DNA of 64,000 nucleotides from Sphingomonas sp. ID1715 (GCF_013044515.1 NZ_JABEPR010000003.1:310001-374000), one strand, 5' to 3'. Positions 1 through 8,192 are shown, counted from the first letter of the stretch. Numbers and translations are program-made. Notes: generated by a model not told the origin, from the sequence alone.

Positions 1-584
1 GCGGTCATCACCGGCGTGGCCCAGAAGGCGAGGAAGAAACCCGCATAGAGCGGATGGCGCACGAACCGATAGAAAAAGGGCTGGCGGAGCACCGGCGTCA
101 CCGTCGCCTGGCCGCGCAGATGCATCCACACCTGCTTCAATCCGAACAGCTCGAAATGGCTGATCAGGAATGTGCTGACGAGCACGATCAGCCAGCCCGC
201 GCCGAACAGCATCCAAAGGAGCGCGGCCCCGACTGCGTTGTCGACCCGCCAGACCTCAGCCGGCATCGGCCGCCAGAGCAGGAACAGGACCCACAGCATG
301 GCGCTTGCGAGCAGCACATAGATGCTGCGCTCGATCGGCTCGGGCACGATCTGCTTCCAGGCTCGCTTGAAGCCCTGCCGCGCCATCACCGTGTGCTGCA
401 GCCCGAACAGGGCGACTAGCGCTAGATTGACGAGCATCGCGGTCAGCACTGGTGCCGACTCGCCGCCGGCGCTGACGGTCCTCGGCACTCCGGGCAGGTC
501 GCCGACGAAGGCGATCAGATACAGGAAGGTCGCGAAAAAGAACGCGTAAGCAAACACACCGAATGCCAGATAGAGCGCGCGCAT
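1..584 (-). CDS. mddA: Methanethiol S-methyltransferase-like membrane protein, 3' end outside window
   Basis: The frame stays open from an ATG at 584 to the window edge, giving 194 N-terminal residues. It shows at least four hydrophobic segments separated by short polar loops. The stretches LQHTVMARQGFK, IVPEPIERSIYVLLAS, ISHFELFGLKQVW and FVRHPLYAGF are what I recognise from MddA, the NnrU/isoprenylcysteine-methyltransferase-like membrane enzyme that methylates methanethiol to dimethyl sulfide. The RHPLY segment is the conserved cofactor-binding loop region of that superfamily. The C-terminus is cut by the window, so intactness cannot be judged. A more general NnrU-family role remains possible. 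Confidence 0.7.
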   Translation of the reverse strand, partial: MRALYLAFGVFAYAFFFATFLYLIAFVGDLPGVPRTVSAGGESAPVLTAMLVNLALVALFGLQHTVMARQGFKRAWKQIVPEPIERSIYVLLASAMLWVLFLLWRPMPAEVWRVDNAVGAALLWMLFGAGWLIVLVSTFLISHFELFGLKQVWMHLRGQATVTPVLRQPFFYRFVRHPLYAGFFLAFWATPVMT

Positions 585-641
585 GGCCGCCTCCCCTGCG
601 GGTGGAGGGCGGACTTTAGCATGATCGCGGCGGCAACGGAA

Positions 642-1568
642 TCAGGCGGCGAGGCCGGGCACCTGCTGGTGTAGGCGCGCTTCGACCGACAGCGCGTGTC
701 GCTTCAGCCGTTCGCCGAGGAAATCGAGGACGGTCCGGATGCGGGGGCTGTGGCGCTGGCGCTCGTGGGTCAGCAGCCAGATTTCCATGCCGCCGTTGGT
801 CGTCGCGGGCAGGCAGCGCACCAGCTCGGGATCGAGTTCGGCGACCATGCAGGGTAGCGCCGCGCAACCGACGCCGGAGCGGACAGCCGCGATGATGCCG
901 GTCACGCTGCCATGAGTCATCGCGACCGCATGCTCGAGCCCGTTTTCCTTCAGCCACAGGCCGTAATAGCGCCCGACCCGGCCGCCGCCGCCGCCGATCA
1001 GCGGATGCTGGGCCAGTTCGCGCCGGTTCCGGGGCACGCCATGCGCCTCGGCATAGCTGCGGCTGCAATAGACGGTCCACAGGTCGGTGCCGATCTTGCG
1101 GCCGACCAGTCCGCTGCCGGTCATCTCTTTCGACACGCGAACGGCAATGTCCGCCGCCCCTGCTTCAAGGTCGCGAATCTCCTCGCTGGCATCGAGCTCG
1201 ATGACGATGTCGGGCCTCAGCTCGTGCAGCTCGCGCAACATTGGGGTCAGCACGCCATTGGCGTAGGATTCTTCGGTCGTCAGCCGCACGGTGCCGCCGG
1301 TCTCCCGCTTCTGTGCCGAAGCCGCATCGCCGAGCGCCTCCGCCGCCTCCTGCAGCGCGCGCGCCTCGTGCAACAGCGTTTCGCCGGCTCCGGTCAGCAC
1401 ATAGCCGGCCCGCCGCTTGTCGAAGAGGATGAGGCAGAGCGACTCCTCGAGTGCGGCGATGCGGCGGGCGACGGTCGTCTGGCTGACCCGCAGCATGCGC
1501 CCGGCCGCCAGCGTGCTGCCGCTGTCGGCGACTGCCACGAAGAAGCGTGCGTCGTTCCAATCGAACAT
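642..1568 (-). CDS. LysR-family transcriptional regulator
   Basis: A 308-residue protein if it starts at the ATG at 1568 (MFDWNDARFF). An upstream in-frame ATG at 1607 would add 13 residues lacking family similarity. The N-terminal winged HTH (about residues 3-62: FFVAVADSGSTLAAGRMLRVSQTTVARRIAALEE, split here only for description) is followed by a LysR substrate-binding domain. It is divergent from the urcA-like gene at 1696, and a perfect 7-4-7 palindrome sits immediately upstream of its start, so it probably controls itself and/or that gene. The effector is unknown. Confidence 0.88.
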   Translation of the reverse strand: MFDWNDARFFVAVADSGSTLAAGRMLRVSQTTVARRIAALEESLCLILFDKRRAGYVLTGAGETLLHEARALQEAAEALGDAASAQKRETGGTVRLTTEESYANGVLTPMLRELHELRPDIVIELDASEEIRDLEAGAADIAVRVSKEMTGSGLVGRKIGTDLWTVYCSRSYAEAHGVPRNRRELAQHPLIGGGGGRVGRYYGLWLKENGLEHAVAMTHGSVTGIIAAVRSGVGCAALPCMVAELDPELVRCLPATTNGGMEIWLLTHERQRHSPRIRTVLDFLGERLKRHALSVEARLHQQVPGLAA

Positions 1569-1575
1569 GCGCGCA

Positions 1576-1593
1576 TTCTGCACTTTTGCAGAA
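1576..1593. promoter_or_regulatory. Candidate LysR operator (perfect inverted repeat)
   Basis: TTCTGCA-CTTT-TGCAGAA is an 18-bp perfect inverted repeat 7 bp upstream of the LysR ATG at 1568. It contains T-N11-A spacing, the usual LysR box form. A second perfect palindrome, GTTGCGCAAC, lies at 1596-1605. Both are within the region between the LysR gene and the divergent gene at 1696. Confidence 0.6.
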
Positions 1594-1695
1594 CGGTTGC
1601 GCAACATCGTTGCTACCGCAGAACGTCCATAAGAGCCTATCTACAGTCTCACGTTGGCGCCGACGGATCCCTCACCGAACTGGATGGAGACCGTC

Positions 1696-2007
1696 ATGAA
1701 GACCCTGTTGATCACACTCGCATTCGCCGCTGCGTTCGTGCCGGCCAATCCCGCCGCGGCGCAGCCCGCGACCCGTACCGCCGCGGTCAGCGTCGCAGGC
1801 TTGGACCTGACCACCGATCAGGGGCGGCGCGCGCTCGACCTCCGGATCGTGCACGCCGCGGCCGACCTGTGCGGCACGCCGTCCCCCGCCGATGCACGCG
1901 GCCGGATCAGGTTCGAAGACTGCCGCGACCAGCTGCGCACCGCCGCAGCCGAGCAGGCCCGCGTGCTCGCCGCACGAGCCGGGAATCTGAAAGTCGCTGC
2001 TCGCTGA
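1696..2007 (+). CDS. UrcA family exported protein
   Basis: A 103-residue protein with a clear signal peptide (MKTLLITLAFAAAFVPANPAAAQ, cleavage after AAAQ near residue 23; shown only as a description). The mature part has the UrcA pattern: V-G-DLTTDQGRRALDLRI, then AADLCGTPS, and a C-terminal second cysteine (EDCRDQL), so the two cysteines may form a disulfide. UrcA proteins are small periplasmic proteins of unknown function frequent in Sphingomonadales and Caulobacterales. The start was chosen over the upstream in-frame ATG at 1654 because GGATGGAGA at 1682-1690 is a good ribosome-binding site and the signal peptide begins here. Confidence 0.75.
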   Translation: MKTLLITLAFAAAFVPANPAAAQPATRTAAVSVAGLDLTTDQGRRALDLRIVHAAADLCGTPSPADARGRIRFEDCRDQLRTAAAEQARVLAARAGNLKVAAR

Positions 2008-2041
2008 GCGGCCATCGCTCCGCCTCTCCGGCACCGCAGCT

Positions 2042-2096
2042 TCAAAGTCCGCACGCTTGGGGACCGGGAATCGGTTCCCAAGCGTTACGGCTTTGA
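2042..2096 (+). promoter_or_regulatory. Long two-part RNA hairpin in the sseA leader
   Basis: Between the urcA-like stop (2007) and sseA start (2126). Outer stem 2042-2047/2091-2096 and 2049-2051/2088-2090 with one bulged base; then a small internal loop; then an uninterrupted 13-bp inner stem 2054-2066/2072-2084 (one G-U wobble) with a GGAAT loop. There is no T-tract after it, so it is not a standard intrinsic terminator. It ends 14 nt before the sseA Shine-Dalgarno. It may be a leader control element, a processing site or a protein operator. Confidence 0.55.
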
Positions 2097-2125
2097 CTAA
2101 GCACCCGGCAAAAGGAGACGCAGCG

Positions 2126-2962
2126 ATGGACGCCCTGGTATCGACCGATTGGCTGGACAAGGAACTCGGAGCCCCGGACCTGCGCGTCGTCGATGCTACC
2201 TGGCTGATGCCGGGCGAAGGCGACGCCGCTGCCGCGTTCGAGCAGGCGCATATTCCCGGCGCCGTGTTCATGGACCTGGCGGAGCTGGCCGATACCAGCA
2301 CCAGCCTGCCCAACATGCTGCCGCCGGCCGAGAAGTTCGCCAGTCGCATGCAGTCGCTGGGTTTGGGCGACGGCAGCCGTATCGTGGTCTATGATCAGTC
2401 CCCCTACAAGACGGCGGCACGCGCCTGGTGGATGCTGCGCACGTTCGGCGCGCATGACGTCGCCATCCTCGATGGCGGACTTGCCAAATGGCGGGCCGAG
2501 GCGCGTGCGGTCGAGAGCGGCAAGCCGAGCGTCCGCCACCGCCACTTCACCGCCTGGAACGATGCCAAGGGCGTGCGCACGCTCGACCAGATGAAGGCGA
2601 ATGTCGGCACCCGCGCCGAGCAGGTGCTGGATGCGCGCGGCGCCTCGCGCTTTGCCGGTCAGGCGATGGAACGCCAGGGCGTGCAGCCAGGCCACATTCC
2701 GGGTTCGCGCAACCTGCCCTACGAGCAGCTCTATAACGCCGACGGCACGTTCAAGACGGGCGACGCCCTGCGCCAGGCCTTCACCGACGCCGGCATCGAT
2801 CTCGACAAGCCGATCGTGACCACCTGCGGCTCAGGCGTCACGGCGGCGGTGCTGCTGTTCGGCCTGCATCTGCTCGGCAAGGATGCCGCCTTGTACGACG
2901 GCAGCTGGAGCGAATGGGGTGCGGACCCCTCGACACCGAAGGAACTTGGCGCGGCTGCGTGA
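2126..2962 (+). CDS. sseA: 3-mercaptopyruvate sulfurtransferase
   Basis: A 278-residue two-domain rhodanese. The N-terminal inactive domain contains VVYDQS and the C-terminal domain ends with the active-site loop TCGSGVTA, Cys at about residue 234. CGSGVTA is diagnostic of mercaptopyruvate sulfurtransferase rather than thiosulfate sulfurtransferase (CRxGxT). It transfers sulfur from 3-mercaptopyruvate to a thiol acceptor, releasing pyruvate. The start at 2126 is preceded by AAAGGAGA at 2111-2118; the in-frame ATG at 2057 lies inside the leader hairpin. The stop TGA overlaps the GTG of metC (GTGA), so the two genes are translationally coupled. Confidence 0.93.
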   Translation: MDALVSTDWLDKELGAPDLRVVDATWLMPGEGDAAAAFEQAHIPGAVFMDLAELADTSTSLPNMLPPAEKFASRMQSLGLGDGSRIVVYDQSPYKTAARAWWMLRTFGAHDVAILDGGLAKWRAEARAVESGKPSVRHRHFTAWNDAKGVRTLDQMKANVGTRAEQVLDARGASRFAGQAMERQGVQPGHIPGSRNLPYEQLYNADGTFKTGDALRQAFTDAGIDLDKPIVTTCGSGVTAAVLLFGLHLLGKDAALYDGSWSEWGADPSTPKELGAAA

Positions 2963-4155
2963 GCGACTCGGGCGGTAAGGACAGGAAACCGGCCACCCGC
3001 CTCGTCACCGGCGGTCGACGGGCGGAATGGACCGGCGGTGTCGTCAACCCGCCGGTCTGGCGCGCGTCGACCATCCTCTACGACAGCGTCGCCGACCTGA
3101 AGGAGCGGCAGCGGGACACGCATCATCGCCTCTATTATGGTCGACGCGGGACGCCGACCCAATGGTCGCTCGCCGAGGCGCTGACCGAACTCGAGCCGGG
3201 CGCCGAGGCGACTCTGCTCTACCCGTCGGGCGTCGCGGCGGTGTCGACAGCGCTGCTGAGCGTGCTCCGACCTGGCGACGAACTGTTGATGGTCGACAGC
3301 GCCTATGAGCCGACGCGGCTGCTCTGTGACGGGCTGCTGAAGCGATTCGGCGTAACCACCCGCTATTACGATCCGCTGATCGGCGCCGACATTGCCGGGC
3401 TCTTCGCCGACTCTACGCGCGCCGTCTTCCTAGAAAGCCCCGGCAGCCTGACCTTCGAGGTGCAGGACGTGCCGGCGATCTGCGCGGCGGCCAAGGCGCG
3501 GGGGATTGTCACCATGCTCGACAATACCTGGGCGACGCCGCTCTTCTTCCCGGCAATCTCGAAGGGCGTCGACCTGTCGATCCTGGCCTGCACCAAATAT
3601 GTGGTCGGTCATTCCGACGTCATGCTGGGATCGGTGACGGCCGCGCCGTCCGCTTGGGCGAAGCTGCGCCAGACCAGCTATCAACTCGGCCAGACCGCGT
3701 CGCCCGACGACGCCTGGCTCGGTGCTCGGGGGCTACGGACCATGGGCGTAAGACTCGCCCAGCATCAGGCGAACGGAGTGGAGGTCGCGCGCTGGCTCGC
3801 CGAACAGCCGGAAGTCGCGCGGGTCATTCATCCGGCCATCCCGGGCTGCCCCGGACATGAGCTGTGGCAGCGGGACTTTTCCGGCGCCTCAGGGCTGTTC
3901 GGGTTCGTCCTGAACGGCGGCGACGATGCCGCGCGTGCGGCCCTGATCGATGGCCTTGACCTGTTCGGCATCGGGTTCAGCTGGGGCGGCTTCGAAAGCC
4001 TCGTCATCCCCGCCGATCCGCAGAGCCTGCGCAGCGCGACCAGCTGGTCGGCGGAAGGTCCGCTGGTGCGGCTGCATATCGGCCTGGAAGATCCCGCCGA
4101 CCTGATTGCCGACCTGAGACTGGGCCTCGACCGTTTTCGAGCGCATAAAAGCTGA
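2959..4155 (+). CDS. metC: Cystathionine beta-lyase
   Basis: A 398-residue Cys/Met-metabolism PLP enzyme. It cleaves cystathionine to homocysteine, pyruvate and ammonia. Family marks: YYGRRGTPTQ near residue 60, DNTWATPLFF, and the PLP lysine in ACTKYVVGHSD (Lys at about 213), followed by QLGQTASPDDAWLGARGLRT, which is typical of MetC rather than cystathionine gamma-synthase. The GTG start at 2959 overlaps the sseA stop by three bases. Both products act on sulfur amino acids and both release pyruvate, so joint expression makes metabolic sense. Related C-S lyases can also release H2S or methanethiol. Confidence 0.92.
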   Translation: MSDSGGKDRKPATRLVTGGRRAEWTGGVVNPPVWRASTILYDSVADLKERQRDTHHRLYYGRRGTPTQWSLAEALTELEPGAEATLLYPSGVAAVSTALLSVLRPGDELLMVDSAYEPTRLLCDGLLKRFGVTTRYYDPLIGADIAGLFADSTRAVFLESPGSLTFEVQDVPAICAAAKARGIVTMLDNTWATPLFFPAISKGVDLSILACTKYVVGHSDVMLGSVTAAPSAWAKLRQTSYQLGQTASPDDAWLGARGLRTMGVRLAQHQANGVEVARWLAEQPEVARVIHPAIPGCPGHELWQRDFSGASGLFGFVLNGGDDAARAALIDGLDLFGIGFSWGGFESLVIPADPQSLRSATSWSAEGPLVRLHIGLEDPADLIADLRLGLDRFRAHKS

Positions 4156-4259
4156 ACAAGCCGTTCCGCGCCCGTTCAGGACGAATCGGGCATTCGGGCA
4201 GGGTGGAACCGGAGCGTGTCGTTCCGCGTCGTTTCCATGTGTTTCGAAGGAGATAGAGG

Positions 4260-4661
4260 GTGACCAACTTGCATAGGATCACGACTGGCCTGATCGCCGG
4301 CGCGACTCTGGTGGTCGCGGCGAGCCCGGCGGAAGCGCAATATCGCTACCGCCATCATCGCAGCGGCGACCGCACCGCGCTCGCCATCGGCGTCGGTGCG
4401 CTCGGCTTGGCGGCCGGCGCGGCGCTCGCGTCGAGCTCGCGGAACCGCGGCTATTACGGCAACGGCTATTATGGCGGCCGCGGCTATTATGACGGCTATT
4501 ACGGCCGGCCTTACGCCTATGGCTATGGCAGCGGCTATTATGGCCGCCCCTATGGCTATGGTTACGGCTATGCCGCGCCGCGTGCGCGCTGCTGGACCGA
4601 CCGGCAGTGGGATGACTGGCGGGGCCGTTGGCGCCGCGTTCGCGTCTGCGACCGCTACTAG
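4260..4661 (+). CDS. Glycine/tyrosine-rich exported protein
   Basis: A 133-residue protein with GTG start behind GAAGGAGAT. The signal peptide ends in ASPAEAQ near residue 31, and a second hydrophobic stretch (LAIGVGALGLAAGAALA, about residues 45-61) may anchor or thread the protein. Residues 67-112 are an aromatic low-complexity region of GYY, GYG and GRP repeats. The C-terminus RCWTDRQWDDWRGRWRRVRVCDRY has two Cys and many Trp/Arg, a tail often seen on sphingomonad small exported proteins. Function unknown; the tyrosine-glycine repeats suggest an envelope or surface polymer role (inference). Confidence 0.7.
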   Translation: MTNLHRITTGLIAGATLVVAASPAEAQYRYRHHRSGDRTALAIGVGALGLAAGAALASSSRNRGYYGNGYYGGRGYYDGYYGRPYAYGYGSGYYGRPYGYGYGYAAPRARCWTDRQWDDWRGRWRRVRVCDRY

Positions 4662-4671
4662 GTCCTGACGA

Positions 4672-5184
4672 TCAGCGGAGGGCGGCGCGAGGGTTTGCGC
4701 CGCCCTTCAGCGATGCGAACTGGCTCGCCGGCGACTTGGCGTAGACGAACCCGAAGGTCGGATAGGTGGTCTGGCCGACATCGCCCATCGAGGCGTACCA
4801 CACCTTGACCCGGCTCCAGTCGCCCGCGTCCGACACGTCCACTACGCGCACGTCACGCTCGACGCCCCCGCGCCGCGACCAGTTGGCGTGAGTCACCTTG
4901 ATCTCGCGATCCGAGACGATGCCGCTCACCATCGCGACATGGCCGACGCGCATCTTGGCGTGCGGCTTCATCACCATCACGCTGCCGACTTGCGGCGTCT
5001 GCCCGCGATCGTAGCGGCCCGCTGCCTGGCCCCACCAGGTGCCGGCATTGCCGTAGATCTCAATGCCCGAAACCATCCGGGCAAAGGGCGCGCACTGCCA
5101 GAACTGAGCGCTGGCCGGCGTCGCGCCGAAAAAGGATGCAAGCATCAAAAGCGCGCCGAACATGGCGCTGCGACCGTTTTTCAT
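4672..5184 (-). CDS. Exported CHAP-domain amidase
   Basis: A 170-residue protein with signal peptide (ends TPASAQ near residue 27). The CHAP fold follows at once: the catalytic Cys in FWQCAPFARMVSG (about Cys31), His in VGHVAMVSG (about His82) and a polar residue in THANWSR. CHAP proteins are cysteine peptidases/amidases that usually cut peptidoglycan peptides. It is convergent with the Gly/Tyr-rich gene, 10 bp apart. Short single-domain CHAP proteins of this length are common in sphingomonads; the substrate is not shown by the sequence. Confidence 0.85.
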   Translation of the reverse strand: MKNGRSAMFGALLMLASFFGATPASAQFWQCAPFARMVSGIEIYGNAGTWWGQAAGRYDRGQTPQVGSVMVMKPHAKMRVGHVAMVSGIVSDREIKVTHANWSRRGGVERDVRVVDVSDAGDWSRVKVWYASMGDVGQTTYPTFGFVYAKSPASQFASLKGGANPRAALR

Positions 5185-5371
5185 ATTGGAAGAGTGTCCC
5201 CGCTCTCGCTGACATGGCTGTAGGGAAGGGTTCGGCCCGGCGTCATCCGCCGTGCGTCGAGTCGAGCCTGTGCCAGGGTGAGCGGGAGGAACTTTTCAGC
5301 TCGTCGCGCATGCGGATCGGCTCACCGGCGCTGCTTGGAACCCGCGAGGCGAATCTCTATAGCCCGACCTC

Positions 5372-6304
5372 ATGGAGCGGCTGGAGGGCAGCTCGGCGGT
5401 TCCGGCCCAGCTGCGCGGCGGGATCGTCGCGCTTGGCAATTTCGACGGATTTCACCTGGGGCATCAGGCAGTTGTCGGCCGCGCGATCGAGCGCGCGCGG
5501 GCCGAAGGCCGGCCGGCGCTGGTTGCCACCTTCGACCCGCATCCGGTCCGCTTCTTCCGCCCCGACGCGGCACCATTCCGCCTGACGACGCTCGAACAGC
5601 GGCAGCGCCTGTTCGCCGCCGCCGGCGCCGACGCGATGATCGTGTTCCACTTCGATGCCGCCTTGGCCGCCTTGTCGGCTGAAGCCTTCGTGGCGGAGCG
5701 GCTGGTCGGCCTGATCGGGGCCGCAGGCGTGGTGACCGGCGAGGATTTCACCTTTGGACAGGGCCGCAGCGGCAATGCCGAGGTGCTGAGCCGGCTTGCC
5801 GGGCAGCAGGGGTTCTCGGCGGAAGCGGTGGCGCCGGTGCGATTGGGCGGTGAGCCCGTTTCCTCCAGCCGCATCCGCGCTGCGCTCCAGGAAGGCGATT
5901 GCGCCACCGCCGCGCGGCTGCTGACCCGGCCGTTCCGGATCGAAGGCCCGGTGCAGCATGGGGACAAGGTCGGCCGCACGATCGGCTATCCGACCGCCAA
6001 CATCGCGCTCGATCGCTATCTGCGGCCGCGCTACGGCATCTATGCGGTGCGCGGATTGCTGCCGGATGGGCGCGTGCTGGACGGTGCGGCCAATGTCGGC
6101 ATTCGCCCCACCTTCGACCCGCCCAAGGAACTGCTCGAAGCCTATTTCTTCGATTTCGACGAGGATCTGTACGGCCGGACGATCGAGGTCGAGTTCCACG
6201 CCTTTCTGCGGCCGGAAGCCATGTTCGACAGCCTCGATGCACTCACCGCGCAGATGAACGCGGATTGTGCCGAGGCGCGGCGCATCCTGTCTACAGTCCC
6301 TTAG
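5372..6304 (+). CDS. ribF: Bifunctional riboflavin kinase/FAD synthetase
   Basis: A 310-residue cytoplasmic enzyme that phosphorylates riboflavin to FMN and adenylylates FMN to FAD. The N-terminal nucleotidyl-transferase domain has NFDGFHLGH (HxGH-type motif, about residue 23-31) and TFDPHPVRFF. SSSRIRAALQEGD marks the end of that domain. The C-terminal riboflavin kinase domain has GRTIGYPTANI, where PTAN is the kinase signature, and ends with FHAFLRPE. The length fits the family. No FMN riboswitch is visible in the 187-bp upstream gap. The gene ends by overlapping the 3' end of the convergent glycosyltransferase by 4 bp. Confidence 0.95.
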   Translation: MERLEGSSAVPAQLRGGIVALGNFDGFHLGHQAVVGRAIERARAEGRPALVATFDPHPVRFFRPDAAPFRLTTLEQRQRLFAAAGADAMIVFHFDAALAALSAEAFVAERLVGLIGAAGVVTGEDFTFGQGRSGNAEVLSRLAGQQGFSAEAVAPVRLGGEPVSSSRIRAALQEGDCATAARLLTRPFRIEGPVQHGDKVGRTIGYPTANIALDRYLRPRYGIYAVRGLLPDGRVLDGAANVGIRPTFDPPKELLEAYFFDFDEDLYGRTIEVEFHAFLRPEAMFDSLDALTAQMNADCAEARRILSTVP

Positions 6305-7326
6305 GCTGCAATCTCTCGGTTGCTGACCGGCACCAGCGCGTCGAGGAACTGTCGCGCGCTCGCTTCCCAGGTGAAGCTTCGGCCATAGCGGCTGCAGTCG
6401 GCTCGATCCCGCGTCAAAGCCGCGGCGATCGCCGCGTCCAGATCCTCGCGCATTGCACCGACCTGCTCCGTCAGCACGTCGACCGGTCCGGGAACCGGAA
6501 AGGCCGCGACCGGCGTGCCGCAAGCGAGCGCCTCGATCATCACCAGCCCGAAGGTATCGGTTCGGCTCGGGAAGACCAGCACATCGGCGTCTGTATAGGC
6601 GCGGGCGAGCGCCGGGCCGGAGCGCGCGCCGATGAAGTGCGCGTCCGGAAAGCGCCGTTCCAGCTCCGCACGTGCGGGGCCATCGCCGACCACGACCTTG
6701 CTGCCGGGGTACCGCGTGGCGAGAAATGCTTCGATATTCTTCTCGACAGCGACACGCCCGACATAGAGCTGGATCGGGCGGGCGAGCTCAGCAAACTCCG
6801 ATTGCGGCGGCGACGTGTGGGAATCGAACATGGTCAGGTCCACGCCGCGTCCCCAATGTTTCACATGGGCAATGCCGTGCGCGGCCATGGCGGTGCGGAT
6901 CGATGGCGTGGAGACCAGCACTGCCTGTGCGGGCGCATGAAACCAGCGGATATAGCGCCAGAACAGGCCCGCAGGCAGTCCGGTGCGGGCGGCGACATAG
7001 TCGGGGAATTGCGTGTGATAGGCGGTGGTGAATGGCCGGCCCTGCTGCAGGCACCAGCGCCGTGCGGCAAGGCACAAGGGTCCTTCGGTCGCCAGGTGGA
7101 CCGCCTCGGCTCCGAAGGCGGCGATCCGCGCGCCGACCGAGCGGGAACTCGCCAGCGCCAGGCGAATTTCGGGATAGGTCGGGCAGGGCACCGAACCATA
7201 GAGGTCGGGCGAGATCACCAGCAGCTCGTGGCCCATCGCCGTCAGCTCGCGCCCGACCGCCTGCAGCGTTCTCACCACGCCGTTCACCTGCGGGCTCCAC
7301 GCGTCGGTGACGATCGCGATCTTCAC
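6301..7326 (-). CDS. Glycosyltransferase family 4 (GT-B)
   Basis: A 341-residue GT-B enzyme starting with GTG at 7326: KIAIVTDAWSPQVNGVVRTL is the N-terminal acceptor-side Rossmann strand. The donor domain has VGRVAVEKNIEAFL, VVVGDGP and the EX7E-type motif in SRTDTFGLVMIEALACGTPVAAF. The GTG overlaps the TGA of the upstream metallophosphoesterase (GTGA), so the two are coupled. This phosphoesterase-glycosyltransferase pairing suggests glycolipid or envelope lipid synthesis, such as glycosylation of a diacylglycerol or sphingolipid (inference). Sugar donor and acceptor cannot be read from the sequence. Confidence 0.87.
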   Translation of the reverse strand: MKIAIVTDAWSPQVNGVVRTLQAVGRELTAMGHELLVISPDLYGSVPCPTYPEIRLALASSRSVGARIAAFGAEAVHLATEGPLCLAARRWCLQQGRPFTTAYHTQFPDYVAARTGLPAGLFWRYIRWFHAPAQAVLVSTPSIRTAMAAHGIAHVKHWGRGVDLTMFDSHTSPPQSEFAELARPIQLYVGRVAVEKNIEAFLATRYPGSKVVVGDGPARAELERRFPDAHFIGARSGPALARAYTDADVLVFPSRTDTFGLVMIEALACGTPVAAFPVPGPVDVLTEQVGAMREDLDAAIAAALTRDRADCSRYGRSFTWEASARQFLDALVPVSNREIAA

Positions 7327-8192
7327 GCGGCGATCGCCAGTTCGCGTGACGCCTTCTCGCCGGCCTTGCGCGCGGCGATCTCGTCGGCCCAGTGCAGCAC
7401 CTCCATGCGGCCGTCGAAATGCTCGACCAGCGCCGTGCAGCCCTCCACCCAATCACCGTCGTTGTAGTAATCGATGCCGCCGATCTTCCGCATCTCGGCG
7501 GTGTGGATGTGGCCGCAAACGACGCCGTCGACGCCGCGGATGCCGGCTTCGTGCGCCACCACTTCCTCGAAGCGGCCGATGAACTCGACGGCGTTCTTGA
7601 CCTTGTGCTTGGCCGTCTTCGACAGCGACCAATAGGGCAGGCCGAAACGCTGGCGGACGAGGTTCACCGCCACGTTGAGCTTCATCAGCAGGTGGTAGGC
7701 AGCGTCGCCAACGAAAGCGAGCCAGCGATGGGCGAGCATGATCGCGTCGAACTCGTCGCCGTGCAGCACGAGCAGCTTGCGACCGTCGGCGGTCTCGTGG
7801 ATCGCCTTGCGCCGGATCGCCACGCCACCGAAGTCGAGGCCGGTGAACTGGCGGAACATCTCGTCGTGGTTGCCGGGGATATAGACCACGCGCGTGCCGC
7901 GCTTGGCGCGCTTCATGATGCGCCAGACCACATCGTTGTGGCTGGCCGGCCAGTAGAAGCGCTTCTTCATCCGCCAGCCGTCGATAATGTCGCCGACCAG
8001 ATAGAGCGTGTCGCTGTCGGTGTGGTCGAGAAAGTCGATCAGCATATCCGCGTTGCAGCCGCGGGTGCCGAGATGGATGTCCGAGATCCAGATGGTCCGG
8101 AACCGTTGGCGCGAAACCTGCGCCTCGGGTCGATCCGGCTGGCTCATGGCGAAAAGGTCCGCTTCGAGCGGAATGCGAGTAATGGCGTTCAT
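7323..8192 (-). CDS. UDP-2,3-diacylglucosamine diphosphatase-like metallophosphoesterase
   Basis: A 289-residue calcineurin-type phosphoesterase. Metal-binding motifs appear in order: ISDIHLGTRG (DxH), LVGDIIDGW (GDxxD), YIPGNHDEM (GNHD), LHGDEFD and CGHIHTAEM (GHxH). It resembles the LpxH-related branch annotated as UDP-2,3-diacylglucosamine diphosphatase, but this long form paired with a GT4 gene is probably a paralog with a different lipid or nucleotide substrate. The start at 8192 (MNAITRIPLE) was chosen; an alternative at 8147 (MSQPDRPEAQ) also fits. It runs directly into the glycosyltransferase with GTGA overlap. Confidence 0.8.
   Translation of the reverse strand: MNAITRIPLEADLFAMSQPDRPEAQVSRQRFRTIWISDIHLGTRGCNADMLIDFLDHTDSDTLYLVGDIIDGWRMKKRFYWPASHNDVVWRIMKRAKRGTRVVYIPGNHDEMFRQFTGLDFGGVAIRRKAIHETADGRKLLVLHGDEFDAIMLAHRWLAFVGDAAYHLLMKLNVAVNLVRQRFGLPYWSLSKTAKHKVKNAVEFIGRFEEVVAHEAGIRGVDGVVCGHIHTAEMRKIGGIDYYNDGDWVEGCTALVEHFDGRMEVLHWADEIAARKAGEKASRELAIAA

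Noticed and set aside
2042-2096. SAM-II or SAH riboswitch
   Set aside because: The stem-loop order and conserved loop bases I remember for these classes are absent; reported only as an unclassified hairpin.
5185-5371. FMN riboswitch before ribF
   Set aside because: The conserved RFN core sequences are not present in the 187-bp gap.
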